Positions 36,050-46,483 of a DNA stretch of 64,000 nt are shown here, in pieces. Each line of letters begins with the position of its first letter. The stretch's first letter is position 1. The position numbers were made by a program, and so were the translations under genes. The stretch lies in NCBI GenBank assembly GCA_021399445.1, contig JAJTUQ010000009.1, forward strand, positions 203,501-267,500, written 5' to 3'. Source of the stretch: Xylogone sp. PMI_703 (Eukaryota; Ascomycota; Leotiomycetes). The notes below the pieces were generated by a model, which was given only the letters and a program-made list of their open reading frames with translations, was not told the origin of the DNA and did not search any database.

Positions 36050-36716
36050 GTATTTAATCAACTGAATGAGTGGTTAGAGACATTTGGATGAGGAAAGGAA
36101 CTGGGGGGTTAGTTAAAGGCAGATTAAACAAAAGACGACAAATGTAGTTATATATTACTCAAGATATTAAGTTGTATACTAATATAACAAATCTTTATAT
36201 AGATCTTGATAAGGAGTATGTTTATAAGAATAATTTAAAGATACAAAAATATATTATTTAAGAAAATATAAAATTCATTACCGAAAGTATATATATATAT
36301 ATATATTTAATATTTAAGTTAAAATTGTTTTTAATATTTTTATCAATATAATATCAAGAAAAGAAGTATAAAACCCATAAACCAGTATAACTTAGCTAAT
36401 AATAATTATTATAATAATAATATATCATTTTAGGTTTAGGAAATATAAAGTAATTTAAATAATCTCTAAAATTACTGTTTTAATATATGAATCTTATAGA
36501 ATATACTTTAAAAACATATTTTAAGAAATGTTTAATTAAAATTATTTTAGTTTATATTTAAGTATAAATCTTTAGTTTGATTATTATATAATAATGAAAT
36601 TAACTAAATTTATAGTATTAAATAAAAGACTAAAAATTATAAAAAAGAAAGAATCAAAAACTAAGTTAACTTAAAGAAGATTAAATAACTAAGTAATAAA
36701 GACTAAAATATATATA
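36050..36716. other. AT-rich RIP-like block
   Basis: Almost pure A/T for about 650 bp (including an (AT)n run at about 36285-36306) with no frame. This base composition is typical of sequence exhaustively mutated by RIP. It lies between the recombinase-like pseudogene and the dispersed repeat. Confidence 0.6.
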
Positions 36717-36815
36717 ATCGTCGGCTCGTTTAATCGGCCTTCATTTCTAGTCGTTGCCTCCTAGTCGGGGGAAGCGAATGCCACTGATAAGCGAATGCCA
36801 CACTTTTTATTTGTA
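36717..36815. repeat. Dispersed repeat copy B
   Basis: Reverse complement of 3-17 plus 207-268 of this window. It also contains two direct copies of AGCGAATGCCAC 16 bp apart. It may mark the right end of the element holding the OrsD/recombinase pseudogene. Confidence 0.6.
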
Positions 36816-36945
36816 TGGGATTCACATACAATTTCGTCAGGTTAGTACAATAACTCACCTTCAAACTATCATAATAATACACCTTATCTTTATTTCACTC
36901 AAACAACAAAATAATTAGTTACTACTAAGTAATAATATTAATAGG

Positions 36946-37549
36946 TGTCACGACCCCGCAGGGTTGTGACAAGCGACTTAAGTATAGGGCCTCTATAGCC
37001 GTCGCCTTAGTTAAATAAGTATAAGATAAGACAGCTATCAGGGTCCTGGTTATGGTATCGCTAGTACTATCGCATTACTAGTACTAGCGAAAAGATAGTA
37101 CAAGTTCAACACTAATACTATAAAAAGGGTTGTACAAGCTAAAGGATAGTACTATCGGAATTATAGTACTAACCCTTTGGTTGTACTAGCTAGGTGGTAG
37201 TACTATCGGAGAAATAGTACTACCTTTCCGCTTGTGCTAGCAATTTGCTTGTACGTGCAAAAAGCTAGTACTAGTGATTAAGCGAGCACCTGGATTAGAT
37301 AAGCGGATCCCATGGATCCCATGGATCCCAGAAGGATCGATGGGATCAATGGGACTCAAAAGAAATTCACTCTCTATATAAGTAGATAGAACTCACAGTA
37401 GATAGGAGCTTCGTGCTCAACTCAATTGATTTACAGCATACCTGCATTTCATAGTAACTACCCTAAGCCTTGTGAAGCTATTCTCTTGCCCTTTACCTTC
37501 ATCTATCATTTGAGTGATAGATAACCCAAACCCTTGTAGGAACGTTACA
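36946..37549 (+). mobile_element. LTR copy 1 (family A)
   Basis: 604 bp, TGTCACGACC...GTTACA, the reverse-complement relative of 48403-48993. A TATA-like CTCTATATAAGTAGATAG followed by AACTCACAGTAGATAGG suggests transcription on the plus strand. The flanking pentamers (ATAGG before, AAGTC after) do not match, so this is not a simple solo LTR; it may be the 5' LTR of a truncated element or a recombined copy. The interior has many palindromic GTACTA/TAGTAC boxes. Confidence 0.75.
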
Positions 37550-38010
37550 AAGTCTACTTTTAATTTAATTATGTCTTTAAAAAGTTGGGGAATATATACT
37601 GATGATATTAATGAAGAAGATTTAAGGGAAATTGAATTAGAAGAAGGAATATCTAATTTTATTATCTAGATTTAGTTTATTCTTTTTGAATTTAATTAAT
37701 TTTCTTCGATTTTATATTATTTTGTTTTATTTTTATGTAAAAACTTAGTATATCTTATAAAAAACTTATTATACCTTATAAATTTTATTAAAATTATATT
37801 AAAACATAATAAAACATATGAAAAACACGTGAAAACACGTGAAAATACATGAAAAACGCGTAAAAACGCGTATATATTAATTAAAAAATTTCTGAAATAT
37901 ATAAAATTTATGTAAATTTCATAAAAGTTATGTAAAATTGTACATTTTTAATAAAGTTTATGCAAATTTTATGCAAAAGTAATTAAATATTATTTAATTT
38001 AATTTAATTA
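37550..38010. other. AT-rich block after LTR copy 1
   Basis: Starts with a 32-codon frame at 37571 (MSLKSWGIYTDDINEEDLRE), then very AT-rich DNA with short repeated ACACGTGAAAA units. It may be the RIP-destroyed interior of the LTR element. Confidence 0.4.
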
Positions 38011-39798
38011 CTAGTTAATTTTTTTAATTTTTTTTCCCAACACTGGTGGTGGTTGATCAAACATCAATTCTCGAATTAATATTTTTAATTCGTTAATTAA
38101 ATCCCGACACATCCTGTGCAATCTATCCATCCGGATTCCTGGTCCCTGATAATAAATTGTTTCTTCATCACGGGACCAATTGATATTCGACGGCTCTTGA
38201 TGCTGATTGTTATACTTTTTGCCCTTGGCTAACTGCGACAAAATGCTGAATATCGGTGAATACGATCCCTCGCACAAATGTCGTCGTCGAATTTCCTGGA
38301 TCCGCTCCGGGACGGACCGCAATTCATGTCTGGCCTGTAACCTTAATTCGGGCCACCCCACCAATGGAACTGCCACCTCCAACATAATCAACCGCCCGAT
38401 CCACAATATGCGTCCCATCGTGGGCGTGGACTTCATTGACGACCACAACCGTAAGCCTTGCACGTCAATCCCGCGAACCGCCATATAATGCATCAATGGC
38501 GACTCGTACAATGGGATCCGACTAGTGTCCTGCATCAACACCAACATACACAAACACATCAACATACTGGCCAATGGGTCATTCTCGGGCGTGGGTTCAT
38601 CGGGGTCTTCGTTCTCTTTCATCCATTTGCGTATGCGGTTGATGCACTTCCACTGACTACTTATAAACGTAACTCCTGTCTCTGCCAACCGTGGATATTA
38701 AATCTTGCTCTTTCTATATATTATTGTATATAAATCTTGGACTTCTCGGAACTTAATTAAATTCCACTTACCCGTCTCACCTCCCTCTTCCTCGGGTGCT
38801 GTCCGCATGGCATAACATATGAACCGCTGCCAATCCTCGCTGCACCGGTCTACTGACTTTGAATTCTGGTGTAATTCGAATGGGTGCTGGTGGGCCACCT
38901 CATTTTTCGGCGACTTCCACCACTTCAACGCATCCTTGTGGTCCACGCTGGCCAACGTATCCAAACACCGCTCCAAAATCCGGCCCCATGCCGTCATCAA
39001 TCGACACAACTGTGGCTCCTCTGGCTTGGCTACTTCACTGAACGCATGTGTCTTAACCAAATCATGCTTGGACTGCTGCAATACTGCATTCCATCCGGTA
39101 AACCGTAACCATGGATCCCATTCGTCGGCCGGCACCGTGGCTAACAATGTTACACGATACTCTTGCTTAACTATCTCCCATGCCCGAATCTCTTGGGCAA
39201 TTGGATCACTGGCCGAAACCCACGCTGGGACTTCCTCATCTGGCCCTTCTCCGTCAACCGGGTTGTTGTCGACTTCTCCCACATCAGGGACGGTGATCTG
39301 GCGACGTTGATACTCCTCGTCGGCCTGCTTGCTCTCGTCCACCACCCAATATCGCTCTTTGCCATCCCGAAACCATGTTTACAACCGTACTCTAGTACAT
39401 ATCTCGTCGATGGTTACTCGCTTTTTCTCGTGGTCCTTGTTTACGTGCCGTCGTATATATTGGTCGCTTTGGGTGATATACGAACACTCCTTACATTGGT
39501 ATCCATCTACGATGGGGATGATGAGCTGTGGTGCCAAACCATTCTCGGGAATGGGAATCGTCGCATAATCGTAATCATACCTGAATTCTTTTGCATATCG
39601 CTCAATCTGGTGACGGATTGCTGGCTTCACGTCGTGGTACTTGCGGATATACTCTGCTAATCCACGGGCACTGACCGCTTTATTACACCGGTCGCTCAAA
39701 CACAACAACACCTTATATCTCACATTCAAATGGACCAACTGGCTCCAAACCTCGGGAATAGGTTTAATTACATATGCTGAATCCATTTTCGATGTCAA
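38011..39798 (-). pseudogene. OrsD/DUF3505-like protein, RIP-damaged
   Basis: A single minus frame from 39798 to 38011, interrupted by TAA at 39379-39381 and 38698-38700, both where CAA would restore conserved Gln (VRL-stop-TWFRDGKERYW; SKI-stop-YPRLAETG). The N-terminal C2H2-like region has CSDRCNKAVSARGLAEYIRK and YQCKECSYITQSDQYIRRHV, as in OrsD/DUF3505. The rest (about 400 residues) is helical, resembling stand-alone members of the family. It lacks the recombinase core of the 31.7-kb relative. Function is unknown; the family founder lies in the orsellinic-acid cluster of Aspergillus nidulans, but multi-copy members are usually repeat-associated. It is bounded by an AT-rich block and a pogo relic. 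Confidence 0.75.
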
Positions 39799-39949
39799 AT
39801 CATTAAATTTCTTGAATTGTTATATAACCCCAATCTTGTTGTATACGCACATAACATCTTTCCCTGCACGGACCACAAAACTTTAATCTGACCAATCCCT
39901 GTGTGCATACAACTTGTTGTGTGCACACATAACACGACGTCTAATCCGA

Positions 39950-40509
39950 GTATGTTTATAGTTATATTGATGTATATATTTGGTTTTGAGCTTAGGGTAA
40001 TACTTCAAGAAAGGATTGAATCAGTTCTTGTCAACAGTGGAAAGAGTAATAGGTTTATTGTGCTCAGAAATCAACAGATTAGCTATTGTTATTATATCAG
40101 AAGGTCTAGGGGGTAACCCTCGCTTTGCTATAGAGATTATCCATTGTACAAGCGATTTCTCCTCAAGTTGAGTCATTTTAAAGTAGTCATTATATTCAGT
40201 TCCTAGTTAAGCATGGCCTTGTAGCCGGTCATAAAGTATAGATCTGGGAATGTCAAAAACGTGTGTAGTCTCTCGAACAGACGTGATTTGTCGATTTTTT
40301 ATCGTATTTATAACAAGGAGGATTCTCCCTTCTTGATGCAAAGTTGGCTTTTTAGGCATTTGAGCGTGTTTTGATGTAAAATAATTGAGCTGAAATTGGT
40401 GGTGTTGATGGATTTGATGATTTGGTGGGGAGGTGGCCGGTAATACCAAGTGGCCGGTAATACTAGGTGGCCGGTAATACCAGGTGGCCGATAATACCGG
40501 GAATTACGT
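39950..40509 (-). mobile_element. pogo/Fot1-like element, 3' truncated, RIPed
   Basis: The terminus GGGAATTACGT at 40499-40509 is followed by TA, matching the Fot1/pogo end. The transposase N-terminus starts near 40360 (MPKKPTLHQEGRILLVINTI), with an HTH (THVFDIPRSILYDRLQGHA), then a TAA at 40207 and MTQLEEKSLVQWIISIAK, and a TGA at 40021. It stops near 39955. The sequence is parallel to the copy at 4043, which has Gln and Trp codons at these positions, so both stops are single transitions. Confidence 0.82.
40431..40500. repeat. Subterminal tandem repeats of pogo element
   Basis: Four head-to-tail 16-18 bp units of AGGTGGCCGGTAATACC, directly inside the terminal sequence. A two-unit diverged version is at 49889-49920, and a single-unit version at about 4050-4070. 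Probably transposase-binding sites. Confidence 0.75.
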
Positions 40510-40698
40510 TATAACTATGTAAAAGAGATTAGTAACTTTATTTATAATTCACTTGAGTAGTTTGATTGGTCCAAATAAACGTGGTTGGTTGGTGTCTCTA
40601 CTTCTCTCCCAAGGTCGGCAGCGCAGATAGTACTGTGTTGCTGCCCCGCGCCTTCCTTCTTCATTGCAACAGCAAACCTGTTATCCTGAAGCCCCAGG

Positions 40699-40875
40699 AT
40701 GGTTCTTTCTTACAACATCTTCGAAGATCGTCTCCAAGTAAGATTATACGATCAGCAGGGGAGTATTAGGAAGGCCAAGAACAGCAACTGGAGCGGAGGC
40801 AGGAATCGTCGATACCAGATACCTCACGGCAAGCCTGAAATACTGCGGCTAACTGACATCGAAAAGCCATGTTGC
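40699..40875 (+). CDS. Possible fucose-lectin blade remnant
   Basis: A 59-codon frame beginning MVLSYNIFEDRLQVRLYDQQ and continuing to GSIRKAKNSNWSGG, ending in TAG. The same frame is open again past the stop to about 40970 (LRDMSEKNNMAYEDGSWN). The VRLYDQ...GSIRKA...NWSGG pattern resembles one blade of fungal fucose-specific (AAL-type) lectins. It overlaps the 5' end of the HET gene in another frame, so it could also be part of an alternative first exon. Weak support. Confidence 0.25.
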
Positions 40876-43098
40876 TAGGTATTAGCAAAATTTTTAGGTC
40901 TAAACATGGACGACATGCTTCGGGACATGTCGGAGAAGAACAACATGGCCTACGAGGACGGAAGCTGGAATATGCCCAGGTGCATACTACCGCCGGAGAC
41001 TGCTCTACTTTAGAAGGCAACGAAAGGCTTATTACTCTCAAGCCATCGACTATTCCGGTCAATGCAGACAGCGATGATCAGTTGACCTCTGAAGTCATTG
41101 GCGGCCAAAGCAGCGGCGGCCCGTCACACCTCTGTGCTCATTGCCGATATATGTTCGACAACTTTTCCAAACGTCTCACCGATACGTATTTCCGTTTTCC
41201 CCACTACAAGGAAATTAGTCAAGTAGAAATGTCAGCGGCTCGCGGCTGTGCAGGTTGCGCCCAATTCTGGATGAGTCATGATACTGCATCCCGTCAAGAA
41301 TTCCGGGAGATGATGACGAAGAACAAAATTGAGCCTGAGAGCCTCAATGCATGGGGTGTTTGGGTCCGGAATAGTGTCAGTGGAGTTGGCCTGTGGTTGG
41401 AAATGAGTTTTAGGCATAATATGCTTGATGAAAGTTTCGATCTCAGTGTTGATATGATTCCTGTCGACTCGGGTGAGCATAATAAGCATCCCGTAAAGGT
41501 TATACCTTGAACTCAAACTTACATATTATCACAAAGCCTTAGTCGATGGCTTAGAAGATCGCCCGATTGCGAACACGGCCTCTGCTCTACCACTTGCAGC
41601 ACGATGGCTCGAAAGTTGCCGCAAATCACACGGGCAATGTAATATGCACAACGAACAGTATATTCCGACTAGGCTTATCTCTACAGAAGAGAATGGAGTT
41701 CGACTCTGCTTGAGCACAGACTTTGAAAAGGGTCCGGAATATGCCACTTTAAGCCATTGTTGGGGAAAACTGAAATTCCTTACTTTGCAAACTAATAATC
41801 TCGAGAGGCTCAAGAACGGGATACCCCAGGAAGCGCTATCGAAAACCTTCCGAGATGCTATTATAGCCGCACGAGGCCTTAGTCTTTCCTATATCTGGAT
41901 CGACTCCTTATGCATCATTCAAGATGATCCTGACGATTGGCTTCGAGAATCATCCTTGATGAGCCATGTATATGGCGGGTCGAGCCTCAATATTGCTGCT
42001 ACTGGCGCTCCAGATGGAAACTCCGGATGCTTTTTTGAACGATCATACCCTTACAAATGCCGGGTCCAGATCAAAACTGGAGAACAAATTTCTCATTATG
42101 ACTGTGTCCCAAAAGGTATGTATCAATTACACTTATCAAGTATGCCGCTGTTAAGTCGCGGATGGGCACTTCAAGAGCGAGTTTTGCCACCTCGAACGTT
42201 ACATTTCACTTCTACACAACTCTTTTGGGAATGCCACCAGAAAGTGGCATGTGAAACCTTTCCAGAAGAAATGCCCTCGTCTCTTGTTGAACGAGTAGAT
42301 TCATTTTTCAAAAAGCAACCAATATCAAGGTCACTTTGGACATGGGCAATTGAAAACTACTCATCCTGCAAGTTGACTTACAGTAAAGATAAACTCATAG
42401 CAATATCAGGCATTGCACGACATATCCAAAAGCAGACTGGCGATCAATATATTGCGGGTATGTGGCAAAAGGACCTTGAGTTACAGTTATGCTGGCGCAT
42501 GGGGAAATCGGCCCGAAGACTGGCTCCTTACACAGCACCCACTTGGTCGTGGGCATCCCGTGATGGTCCAGTTTGGATCTCAAAACGAAACTACCCCAAA
42601 CCTGCATTTCTCTGGGTCCAAGTACTCGATATTCAACTCCAGTTTTGCGGGCCCGATCCTTTGGGACAGCTCTCTATGGCAAACCTTTGTATAAGTTGCT
42701 CTAACTTGATGCCAGCCAATTTTAAGAAGAGAGATTACGAGTATGCGGGGTATAACTTTTCTATGTATGACGTTCATGTGGTTGGAAATATAATTACTCC
42801 GGTACATGTGTTTTTCGATGATACTAGTGAGCCTCCGAATGATTCATTGGTGATGCCAGTATACGGGAGTTCTGCTGATGACCCAAATTGCTCGGTCGAG
42901 GGTTTAATTCTGGTACCTACAGGACAAGAACGGGGTCAATACCAGAGGGCCGGATTATTCTCTGTATTTACGCACAGGGGTGTAGATGCATTCAAAGAGG
43001 CAGCCGCTGAGCCCTCTTTCCAGGTGGACAGCAGAAAGGTTTATCAGATTGAAAGGGACAAAGACGGAAAGACTCGCTACATTATTAATCTAGTGTAG
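40869..43098 (+). CDS. HET-domain protein
   Basis: A heterokaryon-incompatibility (HET) domain protein; the family triggers programmed cell death after non-self recognition. Exons 40869-41472 and 41537-43098 are joined by a 64-bp intron (donor GTGAGC, acceptor CAAAG), giving 721 residues. HET block 1 is YATLSHCWG, block 2 FRDAIIAARGLSLSYIWIDS with CIIQDDPDDW, and block 3 MSHVYGGSSLNIAATGA...SGCF, followed by LSRGWALQERVLPPRTLHF. The N-terminal part has a Cys-rich LCAHCRYMF...RGCAGCAQFW segment common in this type. The C-terminal half is a variable region including WSWASRDGPV. The exact start is uncertain, because the region before 41130 is less typical. No disabling change, although it is surrounded by damaged repeats. 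Confidence 0.87.
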
Positions 43099-43419
43099 TG
43101 CTTTAGATAATTCAGGTCTTGCTAATGTGATCAGGATCAGATCCTTGCAAAGGCCGACATTATCCGACATCGATACAAACTGGCAGGATAGCATTCTCGT
43201 ATGGCCAGAATGGTCATGTGGATGTTGTCCTCTGCCTTACTAATTCTCATTTATTAAAATAACAAGAACTAGATCTTATAAACTATTTTATGTTTTAAAA
43301 AAGATACCTTTATTCAAATGCCTTTAATATGAACGATAGCCTAATCTACTGTTCTAGTAAGATATAAGCTACACAGTAAAATATTGGTTTATTAGTTAAT
43401 TGTTTGTGTCCATTCAGCG
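43099..43419. other. 3' flank of HET gene, AT-rich
   Basis: No gene, repeat or RNA recognised. Confidence 0.4.
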
Positions 43420-43793
43420 GTATTGACTACTGAATGGACAATTTCGTAAGCGCAGAACCCCCAACTTGGTCCCATTTCTTTAAAGTATCCCACGAGGAAG
43501 CTGTGTCAGGATGATTGTCACCCCAGCTTTTGTTGCTGTAACTGGAGGAATTCTTTCATTAGTTTCAAGGCTTCATAATTGCGACTCTGAGATTTCCAAG
43601 TAAGTTCCAGATTGGCCATGCTGCTCAGCGTGAAGGAATGCTCTTCTCCCAGCACCCTTATCGTCTTCATCACTTGCACATCCAGCTTTTCTGCTTCACT
43701 CCATCGTCCTTGATTCCTGTATGTTGGCGCCAAATTGGCTATGCTGATCAGCATTGGCAGGATGTTCTTTTCCCAGCACTTCATCGTCTCCAT
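43420..43793 (-). pseudogene. TPR-repeat (NLR-type) C-terminal fragment
   Basis: The minus frame reads kinesin-light-chain-like tetratricopeptide repeats: QGRWSEAEKLDVQVMKT, LGEEHSFTLSSMANLELTWK, then EALKLMKEFLQLQQQKLG. A frameshift at about 43520 is followed by DNHPDTASSWDTLKKW in another frame. In fungi these TPR arrays usually form the C-terminus of NACHT/NB-ARC (NLR-like) proteins; no nucleotide-binding domain remains here. The upstream side is cut by a mariner fragment starting near 43800. It is a broken relic next to the HET gene. Confidence 0.7.
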
Positions 43794-43799
43794 CCCAGA

Positions 43800-44298
43800 T
43801 TGTATAGAACCAAGATATCAGAGGAAAATTGGGTGGATGTTTTGAGGGTCAATTTCAGGGAAATATGGGCGTCATGAAGGCCCTTTTTTAAGAGAAGGGT
43901 TGGGAGTCAATCAACGAAGGGCCATACTCTGGAATTATCATTCCAGTCCTTCAACAAATTCTTCAAGATCACCTAGACTATATGTTACAACAAGATAACA
44001 CTTAGCATGCTTGAACTTTCACAAAATCAGTATTGAGAGCAGCTGGACTTCAACCAATATGGTGGCCTCCAAATTCCCCAGATTTGAATCAATTAAGATT
44101 TTATGGGATGAGAGGGAAGATTGGCTTGAAAGGAACTACCCAGACGTTCATAGGTCATATATAAGGTTAGAGAGTGCTATAAGGGAAGCCTGGGAAGCAG
44201 TCACACACGAAAGGATTAAGGTGTTGATTAAGAAGATACCCAAGCGATGTAAAGCAGTGATTCAGGCTAATGGTTACTATACAAAACATTACGAATAG
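43800..44298 (+). mobile_element. Tc1/mariner transposase C-terminal fragment
   Basis: Reads the DDE catalytic end of a Tc1/mariner transposase: GPYSGIIIPVLQQILQDHLD, then MLQQDNT with the second Asp, AGLQPIWWPPNSPDLN, a frameshift near 44090, and LWDEREDWLERNYPDVHRSY... to RCKAVIQANGYYTKHYE at the stop. Stops at about 43890, 44005 and 44014 show it is dead. The N-terminal HTH half is missing. It interrupts or abuts the TPR fragment. Confidence 0.75.
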
Positions 44299-44557
44299 CT
44301 AACAAAGCGGCATTAAATTGCATCAAGTGGGAAAGGTCTGCGCACAGATGTTATTTGCGGGGGAAGGTGGATTTGGCCTGGTACCACAGTAAACATTCGC
44401 TCAACCCTTAGGTACTCGGCAAGCCCTGCGCTCACTGAATTTTAGATGTCGTTGGCGACGACGACATGCAACCAAATTAACCTATCGGCTCGGGTCGCTC
44501 CTCCCGATGGGAACGTCCCGCCGATTCAACTAGTCCACACAGCAGCATACAGCCCTT

Positions 44558-46105
44558 ATGTACTATGTACGTTACTATGCAAAGCTACTTAACGTCATAG
44601 AATACGTGCCAATCGATGCCATTAAAACTTCATACTTCGAACCAAGTCTTTGTTGTTGGCGTCTCGAAAACCTGTCGAATCCTTCCAAATGTACCTGTCA
44701 GCATATGCTAGACCCTCTTGGAGAGGCAGAGGAGGCAAGCATGAAAAAGCGATGTCCGGGGCGGGGAAATGAAAGTGATGATGGAGGAGAGAACACTAGT
44801 AATAACCCAGAATATGATGGCGATAGCGACGATGGCGTGATCCTGAGTACGGCGAAGATGACACCTTTAATAGTGAATATGTCTTCGACAGTGATGATGA
44901 TAATGATGATGATGACAATGACAATCTCGCTGACGAAGAAATGGGGCGAGATAGTGATTACAGCAACGAAGGGTCTGGCATGATGGCAGAGGACGCCAAT
45001 GACTGCAGTACGGCTGAGGTCGATTGTGCTGAACGGCCGATGCCACCGAATGGTGACACAGCCAAGCTCGACGAATATGGGGAGGCGATCCGGCAGTGGA
45101 AGGCACTTTGTTACGAGGATATTTGCCTGTGGATCGTCAAGAATCCGAAGAAGGGCGAGCGAGATATCCTAGCGATGGAAGTCTTCTTACGGCATCACAA
45201 ATAAGCCGTATGTACTCAGGAAGAAGTTTGGTCAAACTTAAGCTAACCTACTCTTGCAGCACAACCTTTTTGTTCCGGGAGAACACTCTCCCAATCCTTT
45301 ATCCGATCTCCCACCTTCTAACACGTGCGATCCGCGACGATACAATCCTTGTCGACAGTTATACCGCCGCCGAGCCCTTCTTCTCGACGAACTTGCGAGG
45401 TCAGAAGATGAGGACAATGAAGGTGCACTAGAAGGCAGAGTGGCTCAAGCGGCCAGTCTTCTGCAGGTCCGTCTTGACTGTGAATGGTTGGGTGAAATCA
45501 AAGACCAAGCCCATGACCTATCAGACTTACGCATTTTATATCAACCGCCTTGGGAGGAATACGGGTTTCGAAGACAAACTGACTAGCTATTGCTTTCGCC
45601 GAGGCAGGGCCAACGCACTCGACGGTATGTATTTAATCCGACTCGCGTCTCATTTCCTGAGCTAACGACTGATGTAAGTGTTACACCAGATGCCGTGCGC
45701 GATCAGGTTATGAGACATGACCCCTTCACAGGCATTTTTAATGGGTCGTATATCAACCACAGTGTCAGATTTAATGTACAGGACGCCTTCCTCGAGAGCG
45801 AGATTACTAATGATGGGCTCACCAGAGCCTTCACGCATATGAGCATCCGCTGCAATCCTAGTGCCCCTGAAGGGGTACCTCGTGAGTCAATAGAGCGCAT
45901 CTTCGCCACCGATCCCGATATCGTTAACCTCGAGCGGCAATTCAAGGCCAGAATGGACAGAGAACATCTCAGTCTTGTGAGGGATGATATACCAGATATT
46001 CTGGATTATGATGAGCATGAGAGGCTTTTCAAGCGTAGTCGGGAACTGTGGCCGTCACGTGGTCAGCAACTGCGACTGGAAATGCTGCGGGAGCTCGTGT
46101 TCTGA
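44558..46105 (+). pseudogene. DUF3435 tyrosine recombinase (captain-like) remnant
   Basis: Tyrosine-recombinase family that includes the 'captain' of Starship giant transposons. Recognisable family segments: LCYEDICLWIV, KKGERDILAMEVFLRHHK, TTFLFRENTLPILYPISHLL, AEWLKRPVF, FEDKLTSYCFRRGRANALD, VRDQVMRHDPFTGIF, VRFNVQDAFLESEITNDGLT and FTHMSIRCNPSAP. Defects are a frameshift near 44835 in an acidic linker, a frameshift near 45200, and TAG at 45429. Introns fit at about 45209-45260 and 45625-45689, the latter with branch GCTAAC and in phase. The N-terminal DUF3435 half, expected before the acidic run, was not found. Inactive. Confidence 0.85.
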
Positions 46106-46483
46106 TATATCAATCATCAATATCATCATTGTTGTTATGGTTAACTTTTTAAATCCTCTAGAGTGAGTTTAGGCCAGTCCTATCACAGCTCTTTCTGGCA
46201 ATTAAGATACAACAATGAAAATATGAATACATTGCTTGCTGAAGCCATATACTACAACCAATATAATGAAGCTTCGCATGTACCCGTATATGTAAAGGTT
46301 TAAATTCGAATCATGCAGTAATACCATGTTTTATGATCTTATCATCATGTATTGTGTGTAAAATCTAGTGGCTTCAGTATCTGACTAACGTTACCCAGCT
46401 AAGGAGTTTATTGCCAAAATGGCATCACCCACCTTCAATGGCTCGCAGGTGCTGGAAATGCTACACAGTCTTAATACTATGGA
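46106..46483. other. Non-coding gap
   Basis: Between the DUF3435 relic (plus) and a convergent minus-strand hypothetical gene. AT-rich; nothing recognised. Confidence 0.4.

Noticed and set aside
40431..40500. Four short regular repeats that resemble a CRISPR-type array
   Set aside because: The units are contiguous with no spacers, lie at a transposon terminus and occur in fungal-type DNA; they are subterminal transposon repeats.
44558..44980. 141-codon ORF as a separate acidic protein
   Set aside because: Its acidic end runs into the DUF3435 linker after a frameshift and reads as part of that pseudogene; the poly-Met tail is an out-of-frame reading of a GAT-rich stretch.
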